A DNA stretch of 64,000 nucleotides, taken from positions 30,598,501 to 30,662,500 of the forward strand of contig JBAIAC010000059.1 of the NCBI GenBank assembly GCA_037349315.1, written 5' to 3'. Below the pieces are notes generated by a model that searched no databases, was not told the DNA's origin, and saw only the letters and a program-made list of their open reading frames with translations. This stretch comes from Chelydra serpentina (Eukaryota; Chordata; Testudines; Chelydridae). Both the position numbers and the translations under genes were made by a program. Shown piece after piece: positions 53,934-64,000 of the stretch (the stretch's first letter is position 1; each line of letters begins with the position of its first letter).

Positions 53934-55924
53934 ATGGAGTCCCAGAACCGAAGACGAGCTCCAGCATGGACCGAGCGTGAGGTACGCGATCTGATCGCTG
54001 TATGGGGAGACGAAACCGTGCTAGCAGAGCTAGGGTCCAAAAGAAGAAACGCCAAGACATATGCCAAAGTCTCCAAGGGCATGCAGGACAGAGGCTACAA
54101 CAGGGACGCGCAACAGTGCCGCGTGAAAATTAAGGAGCTCAGACAAGCCTACCAAAAAACCAGAGATGCAAACAATCGCTCTGGGTCACAGTCCCAGACA
54201 TGCCGCTTCTATGATGAGCTGCATGCCATTCTAGGAGGTGCAGCCAGCACTGACCCACCCATGTGGTTTGACTCCGTATGTGGATCATCAGAACCCACAG
54301 AGGAGCATGATGATGATAATGATGCTGAAAATAGCACACAGACACAGCAAGGAAGCGGAGAAGCCCTTTTCCCCGACAGCCAGGAACTCTTTGTCACCCT
54401 GGAGCCAGTACAGTATGAACCCTCCCAAGGCGTGCTCGATGCAGGAGAAGGGACCTCTGGTGAGTGTACCTCTGTTAAATTAATACATGTTTTATAAGCA
54501 AGCGTGTTTAATGATTAATTCATGGCCAGTACAGCTACAGCTACTGGAAAACTCTGTTAACATGTTCGGGGATGGAGCAGAAATCCTCCGGGGACATCTC
54601 CAGAAAGATCTCCTGGATGTACTCCCAAAGCCTGTGCAAAAGGTTTCTGGGGAGGGCAGCCATATCCTGTGCTCCGTGGTAACACACTCTACCACGCCAG
54701 GCCAGTAGCACGTAGTCTGGAATCAGTGCTTTGCAAAGCATGGCGGCGTATGGTCCCGATTTTTGCTGGCATTCAAGCAACATCCGTTCTTTATCTGTCT
54801 GTGTTATCCTCAGAAGAGTGATATCATTCATGGTCACCTGGTTGAAATAGGGGAATTTTATTAAGGGGGTATTCAGAGGGGCTCCGTCCCTGCTGGGCTG
54901 TTTGCCTGTGGCTGAATGGAAATCTTCCCCGCTGTGACCCACGCGGTGGGGGGAGGGGGAACAGCGAACATCTTGGATGTGTGTCTGTGTGGGTGGGGGG
55001 TGGGGGGAGATTAGGTTCGCGCTGCATGTTAACCCGAAAACCGCCGCCCCTCACTTTTCAGTTGCCAACCTGTTTGTTTTAAATTGCCAGCCCACGGGAT
55101 GTTTGTTATGGGAAATGAGGGGGTTGCTGTTTGAAAACAATCCCTCATGTTATGAAGCTTAAAGAAGCCTATAGAGTGTCTTACCATGGCTGTCTGCAAG
55201 CCGAATTCTGTTGCCCGCTGGACCTGCTTGTGTGATCTCTCACAGCAAACCGGCAGACCCTCAATATAACAGGCAAAGTGCAACCTTGGACCAAATGCAC
55301 ATGTGATATGTAATGTTTGGAGCATTGTTCTCTAATATGTGTCTTTTAAACTACTCCTCTCCCGTTTGTTTCCTCCCGCAGCTGCAAATGTTTCAACGCC
55401 ACCCCTTTCATCACCGTCCCAGAGGCTAGCGAAGATTAGAAGTAAAAAAAAAAAGGAATCGAGACGATATGTTCTCAGAACTCATGGAATCCTCCCACAC
55501 TGAGGCTGCCCAGCAGAATGCGTGGAGGCAGACACTGTCGGAGTCCAGGAAGGCAGAATTTGATCGCGCGGACAAGTGGCGTGCTGAAGACAATGACTGG
55601 CGGGATGAAGAGAGACAGCGGCGGGATGAAGAGAGTAGGTGGCGTCAGCGTGCAGAGAGAAGGCAGGATGCAATTCTGAGGCTACTGGAGGATCAAACGG
55701 AAATCCTCCGGCTTATGGCTGAGGAAAGGCGTAGGGTTCAGGAAAGGCCGCCTGAGCCCAGACCGCCGCTACAGCCCCTGTGTAACCAACAGCCCTCCTT
55801 CCCGAGTCCCATAACCTCATCCCCGAGACGCCCAAGAACGCGTTTGGGTGGCCTCCGTGCACCCAGCCACTCAAGCCAAGAGAACAGTCCAAGCAAGAAA
55901 GGGCTGGCATTCAATAAGTTTTAA
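53934..55924 (+). pseudogene. Harbinger Myb/SANT-like DNA-binding protein, two exons
   Basis: Exon 1 is 53934-54459 (donor G|GTGAGT), exon 2 about 55382-55924 (acceptor CCCGCAG). Residues about 8-90 form a trihelix-type Myb domain (AWTEREVRDLIAVWGDE, YAKVSKGMQDRGYNRDAQQC, RVKIKELRQAYQK). Exon 2 encodes an Arg/Glu-rich helix (RRDEESRWRQRAERR) and a Pro-rich tail. In Harbinger elements this partner binds DNA and brings the transposase into the nucleus. An 11-A run at 55444-55454 puts the exon join out of frame by one base relative to the long exon 2 frame (MFSELMESSH), so this copy seems broken by a homopolymer slip. The start ATG is the first in the frame. Confidence 0.82.
54541..55325 (-). 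CDS. antisense two-exon gene inside the Myb intron, unknown function
   Basis: Exon A is 55325-55185 (ATG to donor ATG|GTAAGA). Exon B is 54837-54541 (acceptor TTTCAACCAG, ending TAG-type stop). The join is in frame and gives 145 aa. Exon B encodes MNDITLLRITQTDKERMLL, KSGPYAAMLCKALIPDYVLL and LPRNLLHRLWEYIQEIF. I recognise no domain; it looks globular and helical, without signal peptide or membrane span. Both exons and the intron lie wholly within the Myb gene intron (54460-55381), on the opposite strand. No stop or frameshift is present. Further upstream exons are possible. It could be a third element protein; function unknown. Confidence 0.65.
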
Positions 55925-56231
55925 AGTGCTGTGTGTCCTTGTCCTTCCCTCATCCCCTCCTCCACCACCCATCCTGGTGCTTCCCTTCCTCCACCACCCA
56001 TCCTGGTGCTTCCCTTCCTCCACCACCTATCCCGGGAGACTGTGGCAGTTACCCCCATAGTTCCCCCTCTGTGTTTTACGAATTAATAAAGAATGCATGA
56101 TTTTTAAGCAACAATGACTTTATTTCCTCTGCAAGCGGTGACCGAGGGGGGGAGGGCAGGGCGGTTTGGGTAAAGGGAAGTAGAGTGAATGAAGGGGCGG
56201 GGCTTTTCATTACTGGGGAAAAACAGAACTT

Positions 56232-57528
56232 TCACACAGCATTCTGGCCATTCATGAGACTGGTTTTCAAAGCTTCACTGATGCACAACGCACCCTGCTG
56301 TACTCTTGTAATAGCCCTGGTGTCTGGCTGCGCATAACCAGTGGCCAGGCGATTTGCCTCAACCTCCCACCCCGCCATAAATGTCTCCCTCTTACTCTCA
56401 CAGATATTGTGGAGCGCACAGCAAGCAGTAATAATAATAGGAATATTGTTTTCGCTGAGATCTAACCTAGTTAATAAACTTCTCCAGCGAGCTTTTAAAC
56501 AGCCAAATGCACATTCCACCACCATTCTGCACTTGCTCGGCCTATAGTTGAAAAGGTCCTGACTTCTGTCCAGGCTACCTGTGTATGGCTTCATGAGCCA
56601 TGGCATTAAGGGGTAGGCTGGGTCCCCAAGGATAACTAATGGCATCTCAACATCCCCAACGGTTATTTTCTGGTCTGGGAAGAAAGTTCCTTGCTGCAGC
56701 AGCTGAAACAGACCAGAGTTCCTGAAGATGCGAGCGTCAGGTACCTTTCCCAGCCATCCCACGTTGATGTTGGTGAAACGTCCCTTATGATCCACCAGTG
56801 CTTGCAGCACTATTGAAAAGTAACCCTTTCGGTTTATGTACTCGCTGGCTTGGTGGTCCGGTGCTAAGATAGGGATATGGGTTCTGTCTATCGCCCCTCC
56901 ACAGTTCGGGAACCCCATTGCTGCAAAGCCATCCAGTATGAGCTGCACATTTCCCAGACTCACAACCCTTGGTACAAGCAGCTTGGTGATCGCCCTGGCT
57001 ACTTGCATGACAACAGCCCCCACTGTAGATTTTCCCACTCTGAATTGATTCGTGACTGACCAGTAGCTGTCTGGCGTTGCCAGCTTCCACAGGGCTATCG
57101 CCAGTCGCTTCTCTACTGTGAGGGCTGCTCTCATCTTGGTGTTCTGGCGCTTCAGGGCAGGGGAAAGCAACTCACAAAGTTCCATGAAAGTGCCCTTACG
57201 CATGCGAAAGTTTCGCAGCCACTGGGATTCATCCCAGACCTGCAGCACTATGTGGTCCCACCAGTCTGTGCTGGTTTCCCGGGCCCAGAATCAGCATTCC
57301 ACTGTATCAACGAGCCCCATTACCACCATGATGTCCACCTTGCGGGGGGGGCCTTTTTTGAGAGAGGTCTGTGTCCATGTCCTCATCACTGTCCTCAGGC
57401 TGATGCTGTCCCCTCCTCGCCTCCTGTTGCTCTAGCAGCTCCCGGTTTTCGTTCTCCATATACTCCTGGACAATGCGCGTGGTGTTCATAACGGCGATAA
57501 CAGTTGCGGTGATCTGATCGTGCTCCAT
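56232..57528 (-). pseudogene. Harbinger DDE transposase
   Basis: The N-terminal part (57528-57307) begins MEHDQITATVIAVMN. An A-run near 57356-57361 shifts the frame, and a TGA where the frame otherwise reads EC-FWA (near 57292) adds a stop. From 57248 the remaining 338 codons are open: helix-turn-helix-like KRLAIALWKLA and FRVGKSTVGAVV, then the RNase H-fold core with candidate acidic residues Asp121 (GGAIDRTHIP), Asp171 (VPDARIF), Asp209 (LGDPAYPL) and Glu245 (VVECAFGCLK) of that segment. The catalytic region looks intact while the front is damaged. The gene converges on the Myb gene. Confidence 0.88.
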
Positions 57529-57678
57529 GCTTTCCCTGTTATGCTGTTTGCAGGACAGCAGAGTGGGAGCAGAAGCGGCGGGTGGATAACAATGGTGTCA
57601 GCAATATGGCGCCCGCATGAAAAAAGGCGCGAAAGGATTTTTGGCTCCCCCCTCAGTTGCTTTCACGGAGGGAGGGGG

Positions 57679-57780
57679 GAGCAAGGGTTAGGCTCATTTC
57701 CTTCTAGCTGCAGATAGTACAATATGCGGTGAGCAAGGGTTAGGCGCCTTCCCTTCTAGCTGCAGATGGTACAATAAGCT
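57679..57780. repeat. tandem pair of about 51 bp near the right Harbinger end
   Basis: GAGCAAGGGTTAGGC then CTTCTAGCTGCAGAT and GTACAATA occurs twice head to tail. Confidence 0.85.
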
Positions 57781-57786
57781 TTCCTG

Positions 57787-57861
57787 GCCCCCTCAAGGAT
57801 TGAACTCGCAACCCCGGGTTTAGCGGGCCAACGCTCAGAACGCTGAGCTATCCCTCTGCCC
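57787..57861 (-). repeat. SINE-head / tRNA-like sequence inside Harbinger
   Basis: On the minus strand GATAGCTCAGCGTTCTGAGC and GCGAGTTCAATCC give A and B boxes matching the turtle SINE head. There is no SINE body or tail. Several CpG sites are kept where the SINE copies have TG or CA. Confidence 0.8.
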
Positions 57862-60075
57862 ATATTATAGCGTGACTGAATCCCCACTAGACCTGATGTG
57901 TAGGCATACGTTGGAGATGTACGGTAATTGTGAGCTGAGCAGGCTTCCGTAGCAAACAGGGAAACCCCGGAGAAAAGGCGCGAAAAAGATTGCTGTCAAG
58001 GAGGGAGGGAGGGACATTTGATGGCTTGACGACATGTATCCAGAACCACCAGCGACAATGTTTTCTGCCCCATCAGGCTTTGGGATCGCAACCCAGAATT
58101 CCAATGGGGGGCGGAGACTGCGGGAACTGTGGGATAGCTACCCGCAATGCAATGCTCCGAAGGTCGATGCTAGTCTCGCTACTGTGGACACAGTCAATCG
58201 ACCTCATGGTCTTAATGCTCGTTAGTGGGGACACACACAATCGATTCCATAAATTCGGGTTTTAATATATCGACTTCTATAATTTCGACCTAATTCTGTA
58301 GTGTAGACGTACCCTTAGAGTTCACAATTCTAAGGAAGGGTAGAAGGGAGTACAGCAAAATAGAGACAATGGATTTCAGGAAAGCGGATTTTGGTAAGCT
58401 CAGAGAGCTGATAGGTAAGGTCCCATGGGAATCAAGACTGAGGGGAAAAACAACTGAGGATAGCTGGCAGTATTTCAAAGGGACACTATTAAGGGCCCAA
58501 AAGCAAACTATTCCGCTGGGTAGGAAAGATAGGAAATGTGGCAAAAGGCCACCTTGGCTTAACCACGAGATCTTGCAAGATCTAAAAAATAAAAAGGAGT
58601 CATATAAAAAATGGAAACTAGGACAAATTACAAAGGATGAATATAGGCAAACAACACGGGAATGCAGGGGCAAGATTAGAAAGGCAAAGGCACAAAATGA
58701 GCTCAAACTAGCTACAGGAATAAAAGGAAACAAGAAAACTTTTTATCAATACATTAGAAGCAAGAGGAAGACCAAGGACAGGGTAGGCCCACTACTCAGT
58801 GAGGAGGGAGAAACAGTAACAGGAAACTTGGAAATCGCAGAGATGCTTAATGACTTCTTTGTTTCGGTCTTCACCGAGAAGTCTGAAGGAATGCCTAACA
58901 TAGTGAATGCTAATGGGAAGGGGGAAGGTTTAGAAGATAAAATAAAAAAAGAACAAGTTAAAAATCACTTAGATAAGTTAGATGCCTGCAAGTCACCAGG
59001 ACCTGATGAAATGCATCCTAGAATACTCAAGGAGCTAATAGAGGAGGTATCTGAGCCTCTAGCTATTATCTTTGGTAAATCATGGGAGACAGGAGAGATT
59101 CCAGAAGACTGGAAAAGGGCAAATATAGTGCCCATCTATAAAAAGGGAAATAAAAACAACCCAGGAAACTACAGACCAGTTAGTTTAACTTCTGTGCCAG
59201 GGAAAATAATGGAGCAAGTAATTAAGGAAATCATCTGCAAACACTTGGAAGGTGGTAAGGTGATAGGGAATAACCAGCATGGATTTGTAAAGAACAAATC
59301 ATGTCAAACCAATCTGATAGCTTTCTTTGATAGGATAACGAGTCTTGTAGATGAGGGAGAAGCGGTGGATGTGGTATACCTAGACTTTAGTAAGGCATTT
59401 GATACGGTCTCGCATGATATTCTTATCAATAAACTAGGGAAATACAACTTAGATGGGGCTACTATAAGGTGAGTGCACAACTGGCTGGATAACCATACTC
59501 AGAGAGTAGTTATTAATGGTTCCCTATCCTGCTGGAAAGGTATAATGAGTGGGGTTCCGCAAGGGTCTGTTTTGGGACCGGCTCTGTTCAATATCTTCAT
59601 CAACGACTTGGATATTGGCATAGCAAGTACGCTTATTAAGTTTGCAGATGATACCAAACTGGGAGGGATTGCAACTGCTTTGGAGGATAGGGGCATAATT
59701 CAAAATGATCTGGACAAATTGGAGAGGTAAACAGGATGAAGTTTAATAAGGACAAATGCAAAGTGCTCCACTTAGGTAGGAACAATCAGTTTCACACATA
59801 CAGAATGGGAGGAGACTGTCTAGGAAGGAGTACGTCAGAAAGGGATCTAGGGGTTATAGTGGACCACAAGCTAAATATGAGTCAACAGTGTGATGCTGTT
59901 GCAAAAAAAGCAAACTTGATTCTGGGCTGCATTAACAGGTGTGTTGTGAGCAAGAGACGAGAAGTCATTCTTCCGCTCTACTCTGCGCTGTTAGGCCTTA
60001 ACTGGAGTATTGTGTCCAGTTCTGGGCACCGCATTTCAAGAAAGATGTGGAGAAATTGGAGAGGGTCCAGAGAAG

Positions 60076-61911
60076 AGTTGGAGTTGCAGCTATCCGGAGA
60101 TGTTAGGAGTAACAAGAAAGGTTTCTTCAGGTATGTGAGCAACAAGAAGAAGGTCAAGGAAAGTGTGGGCCCCTTACTGAATGAGGGAGGGAACCTAGTG
60201 ACAGAGGATGTGGAGAAAGCTACTGTACTCAATGCTTTTTTTGCCTCTGTCTTCACAGACAAGGTCAGCTCCCAGGCGGCTGCACTCCGCAGCACGGTAT
60301 GGGGAGGAGGTGCCCAGCCCTCTGTGGAGAAAGAAGTAGTTCGGGACTATTTAGAAACGCTGGACGAACACAAGTCCATGGGGCCGGATGCACTGCATCC
60401 GAGGGTGCTAAAGGAGTTGGCCGATGTGATTGCAGAGCCATTGGCCATTATCTTTGACAAATCATGGCAATCGGGGGAGGTCTCGGATGACTGGAAAAAA
60501 ACTAATGTAGTGCCCATCTTTAAAAAAGGGAAGAAGGAAGATCCGGGGAACTACAGGCCAGTCAGTCTCACCTCAGTCCCTGGAAAAATCATGAAACAGG
60601 TCCTCAAGGAATCAATTCTGAACCACTTAAAGGAGGGGAAAGTGATCAGGAACAGTGAGCATGGATTCACCAAGGGCAAGTCATGCCTGACTAACCTAAT
60701 TGCCGTCTATGACGAGATAACTGGCTCTGTGGATGAGGGGAAAGCAGTGGATGTGCTATTTCTTAAATTTAGCAAAGCTTTTGATACAGTCTCCCACAGT
60801 GTTCTTGCCAGCAAGTTAAAGAAGTATGGGCTGGATGAATGGACGGTAAGGTGGATAGAAAAGTTGCTGGATGGTCGTGCTCAATGGGTAGTGATCAATG
60901 GCTCCATGTCTAGTTGGCAGCCGGTATCAAGTGGAGTGCCCCAAGGGTCGGTGCTGGGGCCGGTTTTGTTCAATATCTTCATCAACGATCTGGAGGATGG
61001 TGTGGACTGCACCCTTAGCAAGTTTGCAGATGACACTAAACTGGGAGGAGTGGTTGATACGCTGGAGGGTAGGGACAGGATACAGAGGGACCTAGACAAA
61101 TTAGAGGATTGGGTCAAAAGAAATCTGATGAGGTTCAACAAGGACAAGTGCAGAGTCCTGCACTTAGGACGGAAGAATCCCATGCACTGCTACAGACTAG
61201 GGACGGAATGGCTGGGCAGCAGTTCTGCAGAAAAGGACCTAGGGGTTACAGTGGACGAAAAGCTGAATATGAGTCAACAGTGTGCCCTTGTTGCCAAGAA
61301 GGCTAACGGCATTTTGGGCTGTATAAGTAGGGACATTTCCAGCAGCTCGAGGGACGTGATTATTCCCCTCTATTCGGCACTGGTGAGGCCTCATTTGGAG
61401 TACTGTGTCCAGTTTTGGGCCCCACACTACAAGAAGGATGTGGATAAATTGGAAAGAGTCCAACAGAGGGCAACAAAAATGATTAGGGGGCTGGAGCACA
61501 TGACTTATGAGGAGAGGCTGAGGGAACTGGGATTGTTTAGCCTGCAGAAGAGAAGAGTGAGTGGGGATTTGATAGCTGCTTTCAACTACCTAAAAGGGGG
61601 TTCCAAAGAGGCTGGATCTAGACTTTTCTCAGTGGTAGAAGATGACAGAACAAGGAGTAATGGTCTCAAGTTGCAGAGGGGGAGGTTTAGGTTGGATATT
61701 AGGAAAAACTTTTTCACTAGTAGGGTGGTGAAGCACTGGATTGGGTTACCTAGGGAGGTGATGGAATCTCCTTCCTTAGAGGTTTTTAAGGTCAGGCTTG
61801 ACAAAGCCCTGGCTGGGATGATCTAGTTGGGGTTGGTCCTGCTTTGAGCAGGGGGTTGAACTAGATGACCTCCTGAGGTCCCTTCCAACCCTGAGATTCT
61901 ATGATTCTATG
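60076..61911 (+). mobile_element. CR1 LINE (subfamily A), joined to the CR1 before it
   Basis: Starts in [19 protein letters not shown] and is open to TAG at 61824-61826. It includes [28 protein letters not shown] (the usual Asp of FLDFSKAFD is Lys here, a likely inactivating change), [14 protein letters not shown] and the full C-terminal part. The tail is ATTCTATGATTCTATGAT. The upstream CR1 frame runs into this one without a stop, giving one open frame from 59736. Confidence 0.9.
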
Positions 61912-63148
61912 ATCTACAAGCTCTTCACAAAGGTAATAACGCATCACCTTTCGCAGAGTCTGGATGAACAACAGCCGAGAGAGCAGGCAGGGTTTCAAAG
62001 AAATTTCAGTACAATCAACCATATATTTACCCTTAGCCAGCTCCTAGAAAGAGCGAGGGAATACAAACTCCCGCTGTCCATTGCTTTTGTCGACTATGAA
62101 AAGGCCTTCGATAGTGTTGAGTTTAACGCAATATTAAAGGCGCTCGCAGAGCAGGGCATTAACACGCAGTACATTAGTTTGTTGAAGGAAGTGAATACTG
62201 GATGTACAACAGACATTACTCTCCTCAAAACTCCCCTCCACATCCCAATCGAGAAAGGCGTAAAGCAAGGAGATACAATTTCACTGAAACTATTCACCTC
62301 CTGCCTCGAAATGGTTATGAACAAGATCAATTGGAGGAGTGGTGTCAACATAAACGGAGAGAGATTATCTCATCTCAGATTTGCAGACGACATTGTACTA
62401 ATTGCCGAAAGCACCAACCAACTGCAGAGCATGCTACGAAGACTCGACAAGAAAAGTAGTCAGGTCAGCCTGAAAATGAACTGCTGCAAAACTAAATATA
62501 TGCGATCAGACGTCTTACGAAAAGCCCGAATAACGGTAACAGGAGAAGACATCAAAGAAGTGGAAGAGTACATATATTTGGGCCAAGAAGTTAATATGCG
62601 CCAAGACCTGAACGGAGAACTCTCGCGAAGGACTCGGGCAGGATGGTGTGCATTTAATTCCATCAAGGACGTCCTCAAAGGAAAAATTGACAAGACCACA
62701 TGTAAAAATATTTTCAATTCAGCAGTGCTGCTAGCCATGCTGTATGGCAGTGAAATGTGGGCACTGACGAAGAGAGAAGAGCAACAGCTGTTGGTAGCTG
62801 AAAGGGCAATGGAATGAGCTATGTTGGGAATCTCCCTTCTGGATCGTATACCAAATGAAATCATCAGAGAACGCAGCGGTGTGAAAGATATTGTTGTGGA
62901 AAGCAGACATAAGAAGATGCGATGGACGGGCCACACAGCACGGCTCACGGACAACAGGTGGACCACAATCATTACTGAGTGGTACCCGCGAGAACAGAAA
63001 AGACCCCCCGGTCGGCCTCCAAGAAGATGGGAAGATGACATCGTTAAACGTTTCGGACGAACATGGAGAAGAAAGGCAAGAGTGCGAAAAGAATGGCAGA
63101 CGTGTTGTGATCGGCGCAGTCTTAACGACAGCTGAAGTCTGATCGATC
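61912..63148 (+). mobile_element. RTE-type non-LTR retrotransposon, 5'-truncated
   Basis: Encodes the second half of an RT: EQAGFQRNFSTINHIFTLSQ, FVDYEKAFDSVEF, KGVKQGDTISLKLF, LRFADDIVLIAEST, YIYLGQEV, MLYGSEMWAL. After a TGA at 62815-62817 it continues in the same frame with AMLGISLLDR, MRWTGHTARL and RPPGRPPRRWEDD to TGA at 63133-63135. These blocks are typical of the RTE clade. The 5' part with the endonuclease is absent; CR1 sequence abuts it directly. Confidence 0.85.
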
Positions 63149-63149
63149 C

Positions 63150-63225
63150 AGGTGACCCAGGTGATAAGAAAAACACCCCAAAATCAGGACTGTCCCTATA
63201 AAATCAGGACATCTGGTCACCTTAG
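63150..63225. mobile_element. internally deleted MITE, GGTGACC family
   Basis: GGTGACCCAGGTGAT and ACATCTGGTCACCTTA with AAAATCAGGACTGTCC inside; a shorter relative of 5613-5736. Confidence 0.72.
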
Positions 63226-64000
63226 GGATGGACAAAACTGAGTGGGGAGACTATTTTGTTTACAGGCGGAGGAGTGTGAGGTCATGTGACCTACTGTGCT
63301 TGCTGGCATAGCTTTCAGTAATTAAATTCATCAGTAATATTTCTAATATTTTAATATTTGCACAGATTGTCTACTTCTCTTTAATCCAATCCTTACATAT
63401 GGTTTATAGTTATTGTTTTAAATTTGTTTGTGTAAGCAGAGTCAGGATGAGCTCTACCCTGACATCTGGTGGTGAGTTGTGGAAAGGGATGTCAGGGGCT
63501 AATCTTGTTTGCATGGACACACCCACCCTGCAAAGCATGATGGATCGCTTGCCCAAATGGTCACTTTGGCGGCTGTGGGATCCCCAGTTTCTCTGTTATT
63601 GGGGCAGGAAGAATAAAGTGTTGTTACCATGATTATGTGAATCAAGGACAGTGACCTTTTGTTATGTTGGAGGGACTCGCCATCAACGAAGCAGCACTCG
63701 CTAGGCGAGGGACATGGGTTCCAAAACCCACTGAATTGAGAGAGGCTGGGGATAGGTATTTGTACCTGGTGGCATGGGCCTCTTCTGAGGGCCCTAAATG
63801 TCAGTTGCCTCTCCCCCCCCCCCCCCCCCCCCCCCCCCCACTGTGGAATATCAGAGCTAATTTTGAAGTCCTTAGGAGTTTAATCACAGGCTGCTGAGTT
63901 GGAATCACTTGGGGCTAATAGTGCAAATTAGCACTAAGGCTCCCCTTACTACAAGCTGAAATCACTGAGCACTGTGTTAAGTAGGGGGGGAGCTGGAAGA
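63226..64000 (+). repeat. possible LTR-type remnant and poly-C tract
   Basis: CATCTGGTGGTGAGTTGTGG near 63465 resembles a block near 15345. An AATAAA at 63612-63617 follows. A run of 27 C lies at 63813-63839. No ends or coding domains could be assigned. Confidence 0.35.

Larger units (their letters stand above)
53553..58314 (+). mobile_element. near-intact Harbinger DNA transposon with three genes
   Basis: 4762 bp with inverted ends GCCCTGGTCTACACTAC and GTAGTGTAGACGTACCC. Flanking triplets are TAA (53550-53552) and TTA (58315-58317), fitting the 3-bp TWA duplication of this superfamily with one change. It lies between codons of a CR1 ORF, so its limits are exact. Gene layout: Myb-like on plus, DDE transposase on minus (convergent), and an antisense two-exon gene within the Myb intron. 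Confidence 0.92.
53265..60075 (+). mobile_element. CR1 LINE (subfamily D), split by Harbinger and fused to another CR1
   Basis: Two pieces: 53265-53549 and 58318-60075. The first encodes the end of the endonuclease ([25 protein letters not shown]). The second continues in the same frame, [14 protein letters not shown], through [43 protein letters not shown], a TGA at 59470-59472, [10 protein letters not shown] and FADD. A frameshift after LDKLER (59730) precedes the post-RT region. It ends abruptly at VQRR near 60075, where subfamily A CR1 sequence begins. Confidence 0.88.

Noticed and set aside
57787..57861. Functional tRNA gene inside Harbinger
   Set aside because: The stem pairing is imperfect and the sequence tracks the SINE head; I keep it as a repeat.
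1..64000. CRISPR arrays, operons or prokaryotic signals
   Set aside because: No regularly spaced repeats or bacterial gene organisation; introns, SINEs and LINEs show vertebrate DNA.

Overview
This is vertebrate genomic DNA, most likely from a turtle. The evidence is many CR1 LINEs of several subfamilies, a tRNA-derived SINE with a CR1-like tail of the turtle (Cry I-like) type, Gypsy-like LTR elements, and many hAT and Harbinger transposons and MITEs. All sequences are read by eye; family names rest on motif recognition, not on searches.

One host gene is visible: a RHOD-like Rho GTPase on the minus strand, five coding exons between 12372 and 3109. All splice sites and reading phases agree and no lesion is seen. 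Its introns carry MIR-like SINEs, hAT MITEs with perfect 8-bp target duplications, a CR1 interrupted by three younger insertions, and a minisatellite beside exon 1.

12.4-19.8 kb is intergenic, with CR1 tails, nested MITEs and poorly resolved repeats. 19.8-31.2 kb appears to be an old LTR-type repeat (called D here) broken by a twin-primed, near full-length non-LTR element (20004-24104, 13-bp TSD), a CR1, a palindromic hAT MITE and a young LTR retrotransposon (26148-30772, LTRs nearly identical, 5-bp TSD) whose single long ORF has an unusual integrase-before-RNase H order.

33.0-50.7 kb is one decayed hAT transposase gene (ZMYM/TTF-finger type) expanded to about 17.7 kb by nested insertions: MITEs, another hAT-like element, two LTR families (called B and A), and CR1 copies. 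Its coding pieces can be followed in order through the nest.

51.0-53.3 kb holds a second D copy with a solo LTR inside, a MITE and a SINE. 53.3-61.9 kb is a CR1 interrupted by a nearly intact 4.76-kb Harbinger transposon. The Harbinger element carries a Myb-like gene, a DDE transposase and a third antisense two-exon gene lying inside the Myb gene intron. The CR1 then fuses to a second CR1, giving two reverse transcriptase units in tandem. 61.9-63.1 kb is an RTE-type reverse transcriptase. The last kilobase looks LTR-like and ends near a 27-bp poly-C tract.

The most interesting candidates are the third Harbinger gene, the rearranged LTR element, and the twin-primed LINE with a target-site copy at its inversion point.
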